From the NCBI RefSeq assembly GCF_021462265.1, contig NZ_JAJONF010000021.1, forward strand, positions 62,001 to 126,000: a stretch of DNA of 64,000 bases, read 5' to 3'. Within the stretch, counting starts at the first letter, position 1. Each line of letters begins with the position of its first letter. Origin of the DNA: Streptomyces shenzhenensis. Lineage in GTDB: Bacteria; Actinomycetota; Actinomycetes; Streptomycetales; Streptomycetaceae. The translations under genes were made by a program, and so were the position numbers. The notes beneath the pieces are model-generated. The model was not told where the DNA came from. It worked only from the letters and a program-made list of their open reading frames with translations, and made no database searches. Of the stretch, positions 24,462 through 33,635 are shown piece after piece.

Positions 24462-25136
24462 GTGGACGACGTTCTGCGGCGCAACCCGCTCTTCGCGGCG
24501 CTCGATGACGAGCAGTCCGCGGAGCTGCGTGCCTCCATGAGTGAGGTGACCCTCGCGCGTGGCGACTCCCTGTTCCACGAGGGCGACCCGGGCGACCGGC
24601 TCTACGTCGTCACCGAGGGCAAGGTCAAGCTCCACCGCACCTCCCCCGACGGCCGGGAGAACATGCTCGCAGTCGTCGGCCCCGGCGAGCTGATCGGCGA
24701 ACTGTCGCTGTTCGACCCCGGCCCGCGCACGGCGACCGCGACCGCGCTGACCGAGGTCAAGCTGCTGGGCCTCGGCCACGGCGACCTCCAGCCCTGGCTG
24801 AACGCGCGCCCCGAGGTGGCCACCGCGCTGCTGCGCGCCGTCGCCCGCAGGCTGCGCAAGACCAACGACGCCATGTCCGACCTGGTCTTCTCCGACGTGC
24901 CGGGCCGGGTCGCGCGCGCCCTGCTGGACCTCTCCCGCCGCTTCGGCGTGCAGTCCGAGGAGGGCATCCACGTCGTCCACGACCTCACGCAGGAGGAGCT
25001 GGCCCAACTGGTCGGCGCGTCCCGCGAGACCGTGAACAAGGCGCTGGCGGACTTCGCCCAGCGTGGCTGGCTGCGCCTGGAGGCGCGGGCCGTGATCCTG
25101 CTGGACGTCGAGCGCCTGGCCAAGCGTTCGCGGTAG
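24462..25136 (+). CDS. crp: Crp/Fnr-family cyclic-nucleotide-binding regulator (Crp)
   Basis: A 224-residue regulator. Residues about 10-125 form a cNMP-binding domain (DSLFHEGDPGDRLYVVTEGKVKLHR, GELIGELSLFDPGPRTATATA with the conserved phosphate-binding R). The C-terminal winged helix carries TQEELAQLVGASRETVNKAL. The GTG at 24462 follows AAGGAG. In Streptomyces, Crp controls germination and antibiotic production. Monocistronic, with a hairpin (25145-25165) just behind. Confidence 0.95.
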   Translation: MDDVLRRNPLFAALDDEQSAELRASMSEVTLARGDSLFHEGDPGDRLYVVTEGKVKLHRTSPDGRENMLAVVGPGELIGELSLFDPGPRTATATALTEVKLLGLGHGDLQPWLNARPEVATALLRAVARRLRKTNDAMSDLVFSDVPGRVARALLDLSRRFGVQSEEGIHVVHDLTQEELAQLVGASRETVNKALADFAQRGWLRLEARAVILLDVERLAKRSR

Positions 25137-25144
25137 TCGCCGTC

Positions 25145-25165
25145 TCCGGGGGCGCTGCCCCCGGA
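25145..25165 (+). terminator. Terminator-like hairpin after crp
   Basis: TCCGGGGGC pairs with GCCCCCGGA across a GCT loop, 8 bp past the crp stop; no U-tract follows. Confidence 0.6.
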
Positions 25166-25215
25166 CCCCGTTCTGTCGGCCTGCGGCCTCGTCCCCCATC
25201 GCCGGACCGGCTCAG

Positions 25216-25422
25216 ATGTGGGACGGCTGGACCAGCGATCTGCGCGAGATGGCCGAGGCGTTCGCCGGCTACTACCCGGAGCGGGCCGGGCAACTGCGCC
25301 GCGCGGCCGAGTCGGGGTACGAGCCGGTCGGCGACCGCGCGGTGCTGTGGTCGTACGTCGACGACCTGGGCCCGTGGCTCGCCGCCGAGTACGCGCGCGT
25401 GCACGGCGTGAAGGCGCCCTGA
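25216..25422 (+). CDS. Small conserved-looking protein of unknown function (68 aa)
   Basis: Reads MWDGWTSDLREMAEAFAGYY to VHGVKAP with strong third-position G/C and an acidic, helical composition (ERAGQLRRAAESGYEPVGDRAVLWSYVDDLGPWLAAEYARV). The ribosome site is weak (GGCTCAG), so the start may be elsewhere. No domain recognised. It lies between crp and a tandem-repeat tract. Confidence 0.5.
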   Translation: MWDGWTSDLREMAEAFAGYYPERAGQLRRAAESGYEPVGDRAVLWSYVDDLGPWLAAEYARVHGVKAP

Positions 25423-25435
25423 CCCGAAGGCCGGA

Positions 25436-25500
25436 ACCAGGACCAGGGCCAGGACGAGATCCAGGGCCGGGACCCGAACCGGGAGCGGGACCAGAACCGG
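25436..25500. repeat. Degenerate 6-bp tandem repeat tract
   Basis: About ten units of the type CCAGGA/CCGGGA (for example AACCAGGACCAGGGCCAGGA). It sits at the 3' end of the leftward beta-lactamase-fold gene. A simple-sequence tract likely to vary in length between strains. Confidence 0.6.
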
Positions 25501-25502
25501 GG

Positions 25503-26357
25503 CTAGAACTCGGACTGGAGTTCGGTCTGGATCAGTCCGTGCTCGGTCAGGTAGTCCAGCTGGGCCCGTACCGACAGTTCCGCGGCCGGCCACAGGGAGC
25601 GGTCCACGTCGGCGTACACGTGCGCGACGACCTCGGCGGGACTGCGGTGGCCGTTCTCGACGGCCGTCTCGATCTGGGCGAGCCGGTGGGCGCGGTGGGC
25701 GAGGTAGAACTCGACGGCTCCCTGGGCGTCTTCCAGGACCGGTCCGTGGCCCGGCAGAACGGTGTGCACGCCGTCGTCGACCGTCAGCGAGCGCAGCCGC
25801 CGCAGCGAGTCCAGATAGTCGCCCAGACGGCCGTCAGGATGCGCCACGACCGTCGTACCGCGCCCCAGCACGGTGTCGCCGGTCAGGACCGCGCGGTCGG
25901 CCGGCAGGTGGAAGCACAGGGAGTCGGCGGTGTGGCCCGGGGTGGGTACGACCCGCAGCTCCAGCCCGCCGGTCGTGATCACGTCGCCGGCGGCCAGTCC
26001 CTCGTCGCCGAGCCGCAGCGCCGGATCGAGGGCACGCACGCGCGTGCGGGTCAGTTCCGCGAAGCGCACGGCGCCCTCGGCGTGGTCCGGGTGGCCGTGG
26101 GTCAGCAGGGTCAGCGCGACGCGTTTGCCGGCCTTCTCCGCGGTGTCGATGACGTTCTTGAGGTGGCCGTCGTCCAGGGGGCCGGGGTCGATCACCACGG
26201 CCAGGTCGGAGCCGGGCTCGGCGACGATCCAGGTGTTGGTGCCGTCCAGGGTCATGGCGGAGGCGTTGGGCGCCAGCACGTTGACGGCCCGCGCGGTGGC
26301 GGGCCCCGCAAGGACTCCGCCGCGCGGCTGGCCGGGCAGGGCTGCTGCGTCCGTCAT
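25503..26357 (-). CDS. Metallo-beta-lactamase-fold hydrolase (LACTB2/glyoxalase-II-like)
   Basis: A 284-residue hydrolase. The metal site is THGHPDHAEGAVRF (HxHxDH), PTPGHTADSLCFHL, LTGDTVLG and PGHGPVLED; the C-terminal winged-helix-like part (QLDYLTEHGLIQTE) matches the LACTB2 group. The ATG at 26357 follows the upstream Nudix stop by 2 nt, so the two are co-translated. Substrate not evident. Confidence 0.92.
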   Translation of the reverse strand: MTDAAALPGQPRGGVLAGPATARAVNVLAPNASAMTLDGTNTWIVAEPGSDLAVVIDPGPLDDGHLKNVIDTAEKAGKRVALTLLTHGHPDHAEGAVRFAELTRTRVRALDPALRLGDEGLAAGDVITTGGLELRVVPTPGHTADSLCFHLPADRAVLTGDTVLGRGTTVVAHPDGRLGDYLDSLRRLRSLTVDDGVHTVLPGHGPVLEDAQGAVEFYLAHRAHRLAQIETAVENGHRSPAEVVAHVYADVDRSLWPAAELSVRAQLDYLTEHGLIQTELQSEF

Positions 26358-26359
26358 GG

Positions 26360-27235
26360 TCAGGCTCCGCCGCTCGTCAGGTCGGTCGGTATGTGCTTGG
26401 TGAACTCGTCGTGGCCCGGCCAGCTCAGGACGATCGCGCCGTCCGCCAGGCGGGCGCGGGCCAGCACCGGGGTCATGTCCCGGGTGGGCGCCGCCGCGAG
26501 CGTCTCCGCGGCCGTGGCGTACGGCAGCAGCTGCCGCAGGGTGGCGATGGTGGGCGGCATCATCAGCAGCTCGCCCTTGTCGTAGCCGACGGCGGCCTCG
26601 GCCGGGCGGATCCACACCGTGCGGTCGGCCTCCGTGGAGGCGTTGCGGGTGCGCTGGCCCGCGGGCAGGGCGGCGACGAAGAACCAGGTGTCGTAGCGGC
26701 GGCTCTCGAACTCTGGGGTGATCCAGCGCGTCCAGGCTCCCAGCAGGTCCGAGCGCAGGACCAGACCCCGCCGGTCCAGGAACTCGGCGAAGGACAGCTC
26801 ACGGGCGACCAGGGCGGCGCGGTCGGCCTCCCAGTCGTCCCCGGTGGTGTCGCCGACCACGGCGTCCGGGGCCGGTCCGGCGAGCAGGACGCCCGCCTCC
26901 TCGTACGTCTCCCGCACGGCCGCGCAGACGATCGCCTGGGCGCCCGCCTCGTCGACGCCGAGCCGGTCGGCCCACCACGCGCGCGTGGGGCCCGCCCAGC
27001 GGACCTGATGGTCGTCGTCGCGCGGGTCGACACCGCCGCCGGGATACGCGTACGCGCCTCCGGCGAAGGCCATGGAGGCGCGTCTGCGCAGCATGTGGAC
27101 GGCGGGACCGTCCGGGGTGTCCTTCAGCAGCAGCACGGTGGCCGCGCGCTTCGGGCTCACCGGCACCAGGGTGCCCTCCGCGTGTGCGCGGATGCGGTCC
27201 GGCCACTCGGGGGGATACCACTGTCCATCGGCCAT
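26360..27235 (-). CDS. Nudix hydrolase (NUDT19-like)
   Basis: A 291-residue protein with a divergent, insert-containing Nudix region: YPGGGVDPRDDD, then after an insertion AIVCAAVRETYEEAGVLLAG (REx2EE core). The N-terminus is PKRAATVLLLKDTPDGPAVHMLRRRASMAF. The long insertion between the G-rich and RExxEE parts is typical of NUDT19/NUDT7-like CoA diphosphatases. It starts the three-part leftward run with the beta-lactamase-fold gene. Confidence 0.88.
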   Translation of the reverse strand: MADGQWYPPEWPDRIRAHAEGTLVPVSPKRAATVLLLKDTPDGPAVHMLRRRASMAFAGGAYAYPGGGVDPRDDDHQVRWAGPTRAWWADRLGVDEAGAQAIVCAAVRETYEEAGVLLAGPAPDAVVGDTTGDDWEADRAALVARELSFAEFLDRRGLVLRSDLLGAWTRWITPEFESRRYDTWFFVAALPAGQRTRNASTEADRTVWIRPAEAAVGYDKGELLMMPPTIATLRQLLPYATAAETLAAAPTRDMTPVLARARLADGAIVLSWPGHDEFTKHIPTDLTSGGA

Positions 27236-27286
27236 TACCGGAGGCTATCCCGTAGGGAGCGAATGTTCGAGGGGGGCTCCAGCTGG

Positions 27287-27751
27287 CTACGGCTCCAGCT
27301 CGACCTGGACCTCGACCTCGACCGGCGCGTCCAGCGGCAGCACCGCGACGCCCACCGCGCTGCGCGCGTGCACGCCCTTGTCGCCGAGGACCTCGCCGAG
27401 GAGTTCGCTGGCGCCGTTGATCACACCCGGCTGCCCGGTGAAGTCGGGCGCGGAGGCCACGAAGCCCACGACCTTCACCACGCGCGCGATCCGGTCCAGG
27501 TCACCGGCGACGGACTTCACGGCGGCCAGGGCGTTCAGCGCGCAGACGCGGGCCAGCTCCTTGGCCTCCTGCGCGGTGACCTCGGCGCCGACCTTGCCGG
27601 TGACCGGGAGCTTGCCGTCCACCATCGGCAGCTGGCCGGAGGTGTAGACGTACACACCGGACCGCACGGCCGGCTGGTAGGCGGCGAGCGGCGGCACGAC
27701 CGCCGGCAGCGCGAGACCGAGTTCGGCCAGTTTGGCCTCGATGGCGCTCAT
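27287..27751 (-). CDS. RidA-family protein
   Basis: A 154-residue reactive-intermediate deaminase-like protein (YjgF/Rid, Rid4-like longer variant). Features are YVYTSGQLPMVDGKLPVTGKVG near the N-terminus, LNALAAVKSVAGDLDRIARVVKVVGFVAS in the middle and VEVEVQVELEP at the end. The catalytic Arg of archetypal RidA (near the C-terminal third) is not obvious, so imine deaminase activity is uncertain. Start overlaps the stop of the upstream DUF4177 gene by one base. Confidence 0.9.
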   Translation of the reverse strand: MSAIEAKLAELGLALPAVVPPLAAYQPAVRSGVYVYTSGQLPMVDGKLPVTGKVGAEVTAQEAKELARVCALNALAAVKSVAGDLDRIARVVKVVGFVASAPDFTGQPGVINGASELLGEVLGDKGVHARSAVGVAVLPLDAPVEVEVQVELEP

Positions 27752-27906
27752 CAGGGCTTCTCCCGCTTCAGGTAGGCCACGAGCTGCTCCGGGTTGGGCC
27801 CGGGCACCACCTGGACGAGCTCCCAGCCGTCCTCGCCCCAGGTGTCCAGAATCTGCTTCGTGGCATGGACGAGCAGCGGCACGGTTGCGTATTCCCACTT
27901 GGTCAT
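27751..27906 (-). CDS. DUF4177-like small protein (51 aa)
   Basis: Starts MTKWEYATVPLLVHATKQIL and has DTWGEDGWELVQVVPG, the typical pattern of DUF4177 proteins (KWEY, GWELV). The ATG at 27906 is followed by the RidA-like gene with TGATG overlap. An in-frame ATG at 27969 would add 21 residues but lacks support. Function unknown; conserved in actinobacteria ahead of the ArsA pair. Confidence 0.85.
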   Translation of the reverse strand: MTKWEYATVPLLVHATKQILDTWGEDGWELVQVVPGPNPEQLVAYLKREKP

Positions 27907-28013
27907 GGGGGCGACTGTATCCGCTGTGACGGACGGGACACGTGGGCCACCGCACGCACGGTTATCCACAGCCTCCCGCGTGAGTGTCCGGCGGACTGGT
28001 TAGTCTCGAAGAC

Positions 28014-28991
28014 GTGAGCAGGCTCCAGGTCGTCAGCGGCAAGGGCGGGACCGGAAAGACGACGGTCGCCGCCGCACTCGCGCTGGCCCTCGCGACCGAG
28101 GGGAAGCGGACGCTTCTCGTGGAGGTCGAGGGTCGGCAGGGCATCGCCCAGCTCTTCGAGACGGAGGCGTTGCCCTACGAAGAGCGGAAGATCGCCGTAG
28201 CGCCGGGAGGCGGTGAGGTCTACGCGCTCGCCATCGATCCCGAACTGGCCCTTTTGGACTACCTCCAGATGTTCTACAAACTCGGGGGGGCGGGCCGGGC
28301 GCTGAAGAAGCTCGGCGCGATCGACTTCGCCACCACCGTCGCACCCGGCCTCAGGGACGTCCTCCTGACCGGCAAGGCGTGCGAGGCGGTGCGCAGAAAG
28401 GACAAGGCGGGCCGGTTCGTATACGACTACGTCGTCATGGACGCCCCGCCGACCGGCCGCATCACCCGCTTCCTGAACGTCAACGACGAGGTGGCCGGGC
28501 TGGCCAAGATCGGCCCGATACACAATCAGGCGCAGGCGGTGATGCGGGTGCTGAAGTCCGAGCAGACGGCCGTGCACCTGGTCACCCTCCTGGAGGAGAT
28601 GCCGGTCCAGGAGACCGCCGACGGCATCGCCGAGCTGCGGGCCGCGCGGCTGCCGGTGGGCCGGGTCATCGTGAACATGGTCCGGCCGGAGGTGTTGGAC
28701 GCGACCGATCTGGAACTCGTACGGACCGTGCCGCGCACCGCCGTGGCGCAGGCGCTGTCGGCGGCCGGGCTCGGCGGGGCGCGGCGCGGCGGCAAGGCCG
28801 AGCAGCTGGTGGACCCGCTGCTCGCGCAGGCCGCCGAGTACGCCGAGCGGTACGCGCTGGAGCACGAGCAGCGCGCGGTCCTCGCCGAGCTGGACCTGGA
28901 GCGGCACGAACTGCCGCTGCTCGCCGAGGGGATGGACCTGGCGGGCCTGTACGAACTCGCCACCGAGCTGCGGAAACAGGGGATGTCATGA
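28014..28991 (+). CDS. ArsA/Get3-like ATPase, first of a pair
   Basis: A 325-residue SIMIBI ATPase with Walker A VSGKGGTGKTT, switch LVEVEGRQGIAQLF and VVMDAPPTGRITRFLNV. The GTG at 28014 is 7 nt after a TAGTCT -10-like box, so it is probably leaderless. The ATPase pair beside wblA is a conserved actinobacterial arrangement. Despite the ArsA name, no arsenite pump is linked; a Get3/tail-anchored-protein or metal-sensing role is possible but unproven. Confidence 0.9.
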   Translation: MSRLQVVSGKGGTGKTTVAAALALALATEGKRTLLVEVEGRQGIAQLFETEALPYEERKIAVAPGGGEVYALAIDPELALLDYLQMFYKLGGAGRALKKLGAIDFATTVAPGLRDVLLTGKACEAVRRKDKAGRFVYDYVVMDAPPTGRITRFLNVNDEVAGLAKIGPIHNQAQAVMRVLKSEQTAVHLVTLLEEMPVQETADGIAELRAARLPVGRVIVNMVRPEVLDATDLELVRTVPRTAVAQALSAAGLGGARRGGKAEQLVDPLLAQAAEYAERYALEHEQRAVLAELDLERHELPLLAEGMDLAGLYELATELRKQGMS

Positions 28992-30385
28992 CTCCGGACC
29001 CGGCCAAGGACCCGGCCCAGGAACCGGCCCAGGACGGCGCACGCCGACTGGCCCACGCGCCCGCGCTCGACGTCGATCCGCTGCTGGACGACCCGGACAC
29101 CCGGATCGTGGTGTGCTGTGGCTCGGGCGGTGTCGGAAAGACCACCACCGCGGCGGCCCTCGGCCTGCGTGCGGCCGAACGCGGCCGCAAGGTGGTGGTG
29201 CTGACCATCGACCCGGCCAGGCGGCTGGCGCAGTCCATGGGCATCGACTCGCTGGACAACGTGCCGCGGAAGGTGAAGGGCACGGAGGGCACCGGCGAAC
29301 TGCACGCCATGATGCTCGACATGAAGCGCACCTTCGACGAGGTCGTGGAGGCGCACGCGGACGCCGACCGGGCGGCGGCCATCCTGGCCAACCCCTTCTA
29401 CCAGTCGCTCTCGGCGGGCTTCGCGGGCACGCAGGAGTACATGGCGATGGAGAAGCTGGGCCAGTTGCGGGCCCGGGACGAGTGGGACCTGATCGTGGTC
29501 GACACCCCGCCCTCGCGCTCCGCGCTGGACTTTCTCGATGCGCCGAAACGCCTTGGTTCCTTCCTGGACGGCCGGCTCATCCGTCTTCTCACCGCCCCCG
29601 CGAAACTGGGCGGCCGCGCGGGCATGGCGTTCCTGAACGTCGGCATGTCGATGATGACCGGCACCCTCGGCAAGCTGCTCGGCGGGCAACTGCTGAAGGA
29701 CGTACAGACGTTCGTGTCCGCGATGGACACGACGTTCGGCGGGTTCCGCACGCGCGCGGACGCGACGTACAAGCTGCTCCAGGCGCCCGGCACGGCGTTC
29801 CTGGTGGTCGCGGCTCCGGAGCGGGACGCCCTGCGCGAGGCCGCGTACTTCGTGGAGCGGCTGGCCGCGGAGGACATGCCGCTGGTCGGTCTGGTCCTCA
29901 ACCGGGTCCACGGCAGCGGCGCCGACCGACTGTCGGCGGAGCGTGCGCTCGCCGCCGCGGAAAATCTTGAGGAGCCCCGCATTGTGGATCAGGGCGGCGG
30001 GAAAGCTGGACTTCGTAACTCTCCCGACACGTACGGCAGTTCTGAATCACCCGCGCCCGTGCCGTCCGAGTCCCGGCCCGACGAATCCCCCTCGTCAGGG
30101 CCCGCGGACATGACTACGGCCACCACCTCGGACATGACTGACGAATCCCCCTCGCCAGAAAGCCCGGACCGAACCGTCGACCAGCTCACCGCAGGCCTGC
30201 TGAGGCTGCACGCCGAGCGCATGCGGCTGCTCTCCCGCGAGCAGCGCACACGTGACCGCTTCACCGCGCGCCATCCCGAGGTGGCCGTGGTGGAAGTGGC
30301 CGCGCTTCCCGGCGATGTACACGACCTCGCGGGGCTGCGGGACATCGGCGACCGGCTCGCGGCCGGCCGGCCGGAGCTGCCGTAG
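28988..30385 (+). CDS. ArsA/Get3-like ATPase, second of a pair
   Basis: A 465-residue partner that overlaps the first by four bases. Walker A is VVCCGSGGVGKTTT; the switch region is LTIDPARRLAQSMG; the Walker B-like part is LIVVDTPPSRSALDFLDAP. A Ser/Pro/Asp-rich disordered insert at about residues 340-395 (SESPAPVPSESRPDES, repeated PDESPSS / TDESPSP) separates the ATPase core from a C-terminal helical end. The two presumably form a heterodimer. Confidence 0.9.
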   Translation: MTPDPAKDPAQEPAQDGARRLAHAPALDVDPLLDDPDTRIVVCCGSGGVGKTTTAAALGLRAAERGRKVVVLTIDPARRLAQSMGIDSLDNVPRKVKGTEGTGELHAMMLDMKRTFDEVVEAHADADRAAAILANPFYQSLSAGFAGTQEYMAMEKLGQLRARDEWDLIVVDTPPSRSALDFLDAPKRLGSFLDGRLIRLLTAPAKLGGRAGMAFLNVGMSMMTGTLGKLLGGQLLKDVQTFVSAMDTTFGGFRTRADATYKLLQAPGTAFLVVAAPERDALREAAYFVERLAAEDMPLVGLVLNRVHGSGADRLSAERALAAAENLEEPRIVDQGGGKAGLRNSPDTYGSSESPAPVPSESRPDESPSSGPADMTTATTSDMTDESPSPESPDRTVDQLTAGLLRLHAERMRLLSREQRTRDRFTARHPEVAVVEVAALPGDVHDLAGLRDIGDRLAAGRPELP

Positions 30386-30396
30386 ACCGGTCCGGC

Positions 30397-30735
30397 CTAG
30401 CCCACCGCTGCGTAGTTCTCGTACACCTCGTCGCTGTCGAGGGGGACGATCCCGGTCCCCCGCTCGTACTCCGAGCGCGCTGTCTCCAGAAGCCTGCGCC
30501 AGGAGGTCACGGTGGGCCGCCGGCGCAGCAGTGCGCGGCGCTCCCGCTCCGTCATGCCTCCCCACACGCCGAACTCGACGCGGTTGTCCAGCGCATCGGC
30601 CAGGCATTCAGTGCGTACCGGACATCCGGTGCACACCGCCTTGGCTCTGTTCTGCGCTGCTCCTTGAACGAACAGTTCATCCGGATCGGTAGTGCGGCAG
30701 GCAGCCTGCGCACTCCAGTCGGTTACCCAGCCCAT
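30397..30735 (-). CDS. wblA: WhiB-like regulator WblA
   Basis: A 112-residue iron-sulfur WhiB-like protein. Cluster cysteines are C13, C35, C38 and C44 (C-x2-C-x5-C within CTGCPVRTEC). The GVWGG turn is at residues 56-60, then the basic RERRALLRRRPTVTSW. The start is ATG 30735 (MGWVTDWSAQAAC); 19 further residues are open upstream but do not match the family. WblA of streptomycetes is a key switch from aerial growth to sporulation and a down-regulator of antibiotic production. Downstream of the ArsA pair, convergent. Confidence 0.96.
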   Translation of the reverse strand: MGWVTDWSAQAACRTTDPDELFVQGAAQNRAKAVCTGCPVRTECLADALDNRVEFGVWGGMTERERRALLRRRPTVTSWRRLLETARSEYERGTGIVPLDSDEVYENYAAVG

Positions 30736-31295
30736 ACCGGCGCCGTCCTCTCCCGAATCGAGGCTCCCCCACGGCGGCAGCGGCATATTCACCGCCGCCA
30801 GTTGAGGACGTTACGGAAGGTGGGCACAGCGCAACACCCCCTTCGGGCCCAATCTTGAATGGCCCGAACGGACTATGGGTAAGCGGCAGATCACCCGCGG
30901 GAGTGAGCTGACGACATGCGTGATGATCGCGGCAAACCGGGACAGCTATGGTGCGCCACAACGGACGCCGGGTGACACACGAGGTGGATTCGGACACGCC
31001 ATCAACACATCACCCGAAAAAAAGTGGGCGGGTTCCGGAACGATTCGGGGTCGCCGGACGTATTGATACGTGGCCGCACTGCTGTGACAGTTGAGAGCAG
31101 CTTAGGCCAAGGCCTGTCCGTGTGTCCGGCGAATGGCAAGGTAGACCGTTCATGTCGTCGTGCCGTCAGGCGGAGCCGGCGGTGTCACCCCCTGTGCACG
31201 GCCGGGCCGCCCCTTACGTCACGATCCGGCACTCGAACATCCCGAGAGCCACCCGCTCCCCCGGAACGCCCAGGACTACGGATTAGGCTGCCCCC
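30736..31295. promoter_or_regulatory. 560-bp intergenic control region between wblA and the PBP gene
   Basis: No gene is convincing here. It is long for this genome, AT-richer around 30860-31080, and must hold the wblA promoter (leftward) and the PBP promoter (rightward). A TAGGCT -10-like box lies 9-14 bp before the PBP ATG. The length fits wblA being controlled by several regulators, but I could not assign individual sites. Confidence 0.5.
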
Positions 31296-33596
31296 ATGCC
31301 AAAGAAGCGCTCGGGCGGTGGTCTTTCGACCACGCAGCAGGCCGCCAAGTTCCTCGGTGTCAGTGTGCTCGCGGGAGCCGTGATGGCGGGCATCGCACTG
31401 CCCGCGGCCGGGGCCCTGGGCCTCGCGGCCAAGGGCTCGGTCCAGGGCTTCGACGATATCCCGGCCAACCTGAAGAGCCCGCAGCTCAGCCAGCGCACCA
31501 GGATCCTCGACAGCGACGGCAACCAGATCGCCCAGGTCTACTCACGTGACCGCACCGTGGTGGAGCTCAAGGACATCTCGCCGTACATGCAGAAGGCGAT
31601 CGTCGCGATCGAGGACTCGCGCTACTACCAGCACGGCGCCATCGACCTGAAGGGCGTGCTGCGCGCGCTGAACAAGAACGCGCAGAGCGGCGGGGTCGCC
31701 CAGGGCGCGTCCACGCTCACCCAGCAGCTGGTGAAGAACTACTTCATCGAGGAGGCCGGCGACGACCCGACCAAGGTCGCCGAGGCCACCCAGCAGACCC
31801 TCGGCCGCAAGGTCAAGGAGCTGAAGTACGCGATCCAGCTGGAAGAGACGCTCGGCAAGAAGAAGATCCTCGAGAACTACCTGAACATCACCTTCTTCGG
31901 CGAGCAGGCCTACGGCATCGAGGCCGCCTCCCAGCGCTACTTCTCCAAGCACGCCAAGGACCTGAACCTCCAGCAGTCGGCCCTGCTCGCCGGCATCGTG
32001 CAGTCGCCGAGCCGCTACGACCCGGTCAACGACGAGGCCGAGGCGACCAAGCGGCGCAACGTCGTGCTCGAACGCATGGCCCAGGTCGGCGACATCTCCC
32101 AGGCGGAGGCCGACAAGGCCAAGGAGACCCCGCTCGGCCTGCACGTCACCCAGCCGAAGAACGGCTGCATCACGGCGGTCAAGGGCGCCGGGTTCTTCTG
32201 CAAGTACGTCGAGAACGTCTTCCTCAACGACCCGACCTTCGGCAAGACCTCCACGGAACGCGCCAAGCTCTGGAACCAGGGCGGCCTGACCATCCGTACG
32301 ACGCTGGACCCGCAGGCCCAGGACTCCGTACAGAGCTCGATCAAGGACCACGTCTACAAGTCCGACCCGGTCGCGGCCGCCGCCACCCTGGTGGAGCCCG
32401 GCACCGGCAAGATCCTGGGGATGGGCCAGTCGAAGCCGTACGGCTACAGCAAGAACGAGACCGAGTACAACTTCTCGGTCGACCGGGACTACGGCGGCTC
32501 CAACTACGGCTTCCCGACCGGTTCGACGTTCAAGCCGTTCGTGGCGGCGGCCGCCATCGAGGGCGGCAAGCCGGCGACGCAGGAGTACTCGTCGCCGTAC
32601 AAGATGAACTACCCGAGCCCCGTGCAGCAGTGCGACGGCAAGCAGTGGGTCAACACGGACAACGAGCAGGTCCAGAACGAGAACGAGTCCGAGGTCGGGC
32701 CGTACCAGATGAAGAAGGCGATGGCGAAGTCCATCAACACCTACTTCGTCCAGCTGATCTCCGACATCGGTCTGTGCCCGGTGGTCAAGATGACCGACGC
32801 GCTCCACGTCCACCAGGGCGACGGCTCGAAGCTGCCGCAGACCCCGTCCATCGCCCTCGGCGCGATCGGCCTCTCGCCGCTGACCATGGCGAGCGCTTAC
32901 GCCACCTTCGCCGACCGCGGCATGTACTGCACGCCGGTCGCCATCGAGTCGATCACCCAGAAGGTCGGCAACGAGCAGAAGTCCCTCGCCGTCCCCAAGT
33001 CGACCTGCTCGCGTGCGATGAGCGAGAAGACCGCGGACACGATCAACACGCTGCTGCGCGGTGTGATCGACTCCGGTACCGGTCAGCAGGCCGGTCTGGA
33101 CGACCGGGAGAGCGCCGGCAAGACGGGTACGACGGACTCCCGCAAGAACGCCTGGTTCGTCGGCTACACGCCCAACCTCGCGGGCGCGGTCTGGGTCGGC
33201 AGCGCCAAGCAGAACGTCGAGATGACCAACATCACCATCGGCGGCGTCTACCACTCCGAGGTCTTCGGCGCCGACACCCCGGGTCCGATCTGGAAGGACG
33301 CCATGACCGGCGCCCTGGAGGGCAAGTCGTCCGAGTCCTTCAACCTCATCGACATCCCCGACGACAACAGCCATGACAAGGGCAACGGAAACGGAAACGG
33401 CGGCGACAACGGCGGCGGCGACAACACGGGGGGCCTGATCGGCGGGCTCATCGGCGGCCTGACGACGAACGGCGGCACGAGCAACGGCGGCACGACCGGC
33501 GGCTCCACCCCGAACCCGACCTTCTCCCTCCCCGCCGGCTTCATCCAGGGGAACGTGAACGGCGGCAACAATGGGAACGGCGGCAACCGGGGCTGA
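31296..33596 (+). CDS. Bifunctional class A penicillin-binding protein
   Basis: A 766-residue cell-wall synthase. There is one N-terminal membrane helix (VSVLAGAVMAGIALPAAGALG), then a GT51 transglycosylase with catalytic E106 (AIEDSRYYQHG), and a transpeptidase with S410-T-F-K413, S479-I-N481 and K609-T-G. The C-terminal 70 residues are a Gly/Asn-rich low-complexity tail (GNGNGGDNGGGDNTGG). It polymerises and cross-links peptidoglycan outside the membrane. A large bidirectional terminator follows. Confidence 0.96.
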   Translation: MPKKRSGGGLSTTQQAAKFLGVSVLAGAVMAGIALPAAGALGLAAKGSVQGFDDIPANLKSPQLSQRTRILDSDGNQIAQVYSRDRTVVELKDISPYMQKAIVAIEDSRYYQHGAIDLKGVLRALNKNAQSGGVAQGASTLTQQLVKNYFIEEAGDDPTKVAEATQQTLGRKVKELKYAIQLEETLGKKKILENYLNITFFGEQAYGIEAASQRYFSKHAKDLNLQQSALLAGIVQSPSRYDPVNDEAEATKRRNVVLERMAQVGDISQAEADKAKETPLGLHVTQPKNGCITAVKGAGFFCKYVENVFLNDPTFGKTSTERAKLWNQGGLTIRTTLDPQAQDSVQSSIKDHVYKSDPVAAAATLVEPGTGKILGMGQSKPYGYSKNETEYNFSVDRDYGGSNYGFPTGSTFKPFVAAAAIEGGKPATQEYSSPYKMNYPSPVQQCDGKQWVNTDNEQVQNENESEVGPYQMKKAMAKSINTYFVQLISDIGLCPVVKMTDALHVHQGDGSKLPQTPSIALGAIGLSPLTMASAYATFADRGMYCTPVAIESITQKVGNEQKSLAVPKSTCSRAMSEKTADTINTLLRGVIDSGTGQQAGLDDRESAGKTGTTDSRKNAWFVGYTPNLAGAVWVGSAKQNVEMTNITIGGVYHSEVFGADTPGPIWKDAMTGALEGKSSESFNLIDIPDDNSHDKGNGNGNGGDNGGGDNTGGLIGGLIGGLTTNGGTSNGGTTGGSTPNPTFSLPAGFIQGNVNGGNNGNGGNRG

Positions 33597-33635
33597 TCTT
33601 CTCTACGGAGGACTCGCCTACGGAGGCTGTCCTTG

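Noticed and set aside
28014..30385. Arsenite pump ATPases
   Set aside because: The two ArsA-like proteins have no linked ArsB or ArsR here; they are the conserved wblA-neighbour pair of unknown role.
30793..31295. Small frames between wblA and the PBP gene
   Set aside because: Weak bias and no ribosome sites; more likely control DNA.
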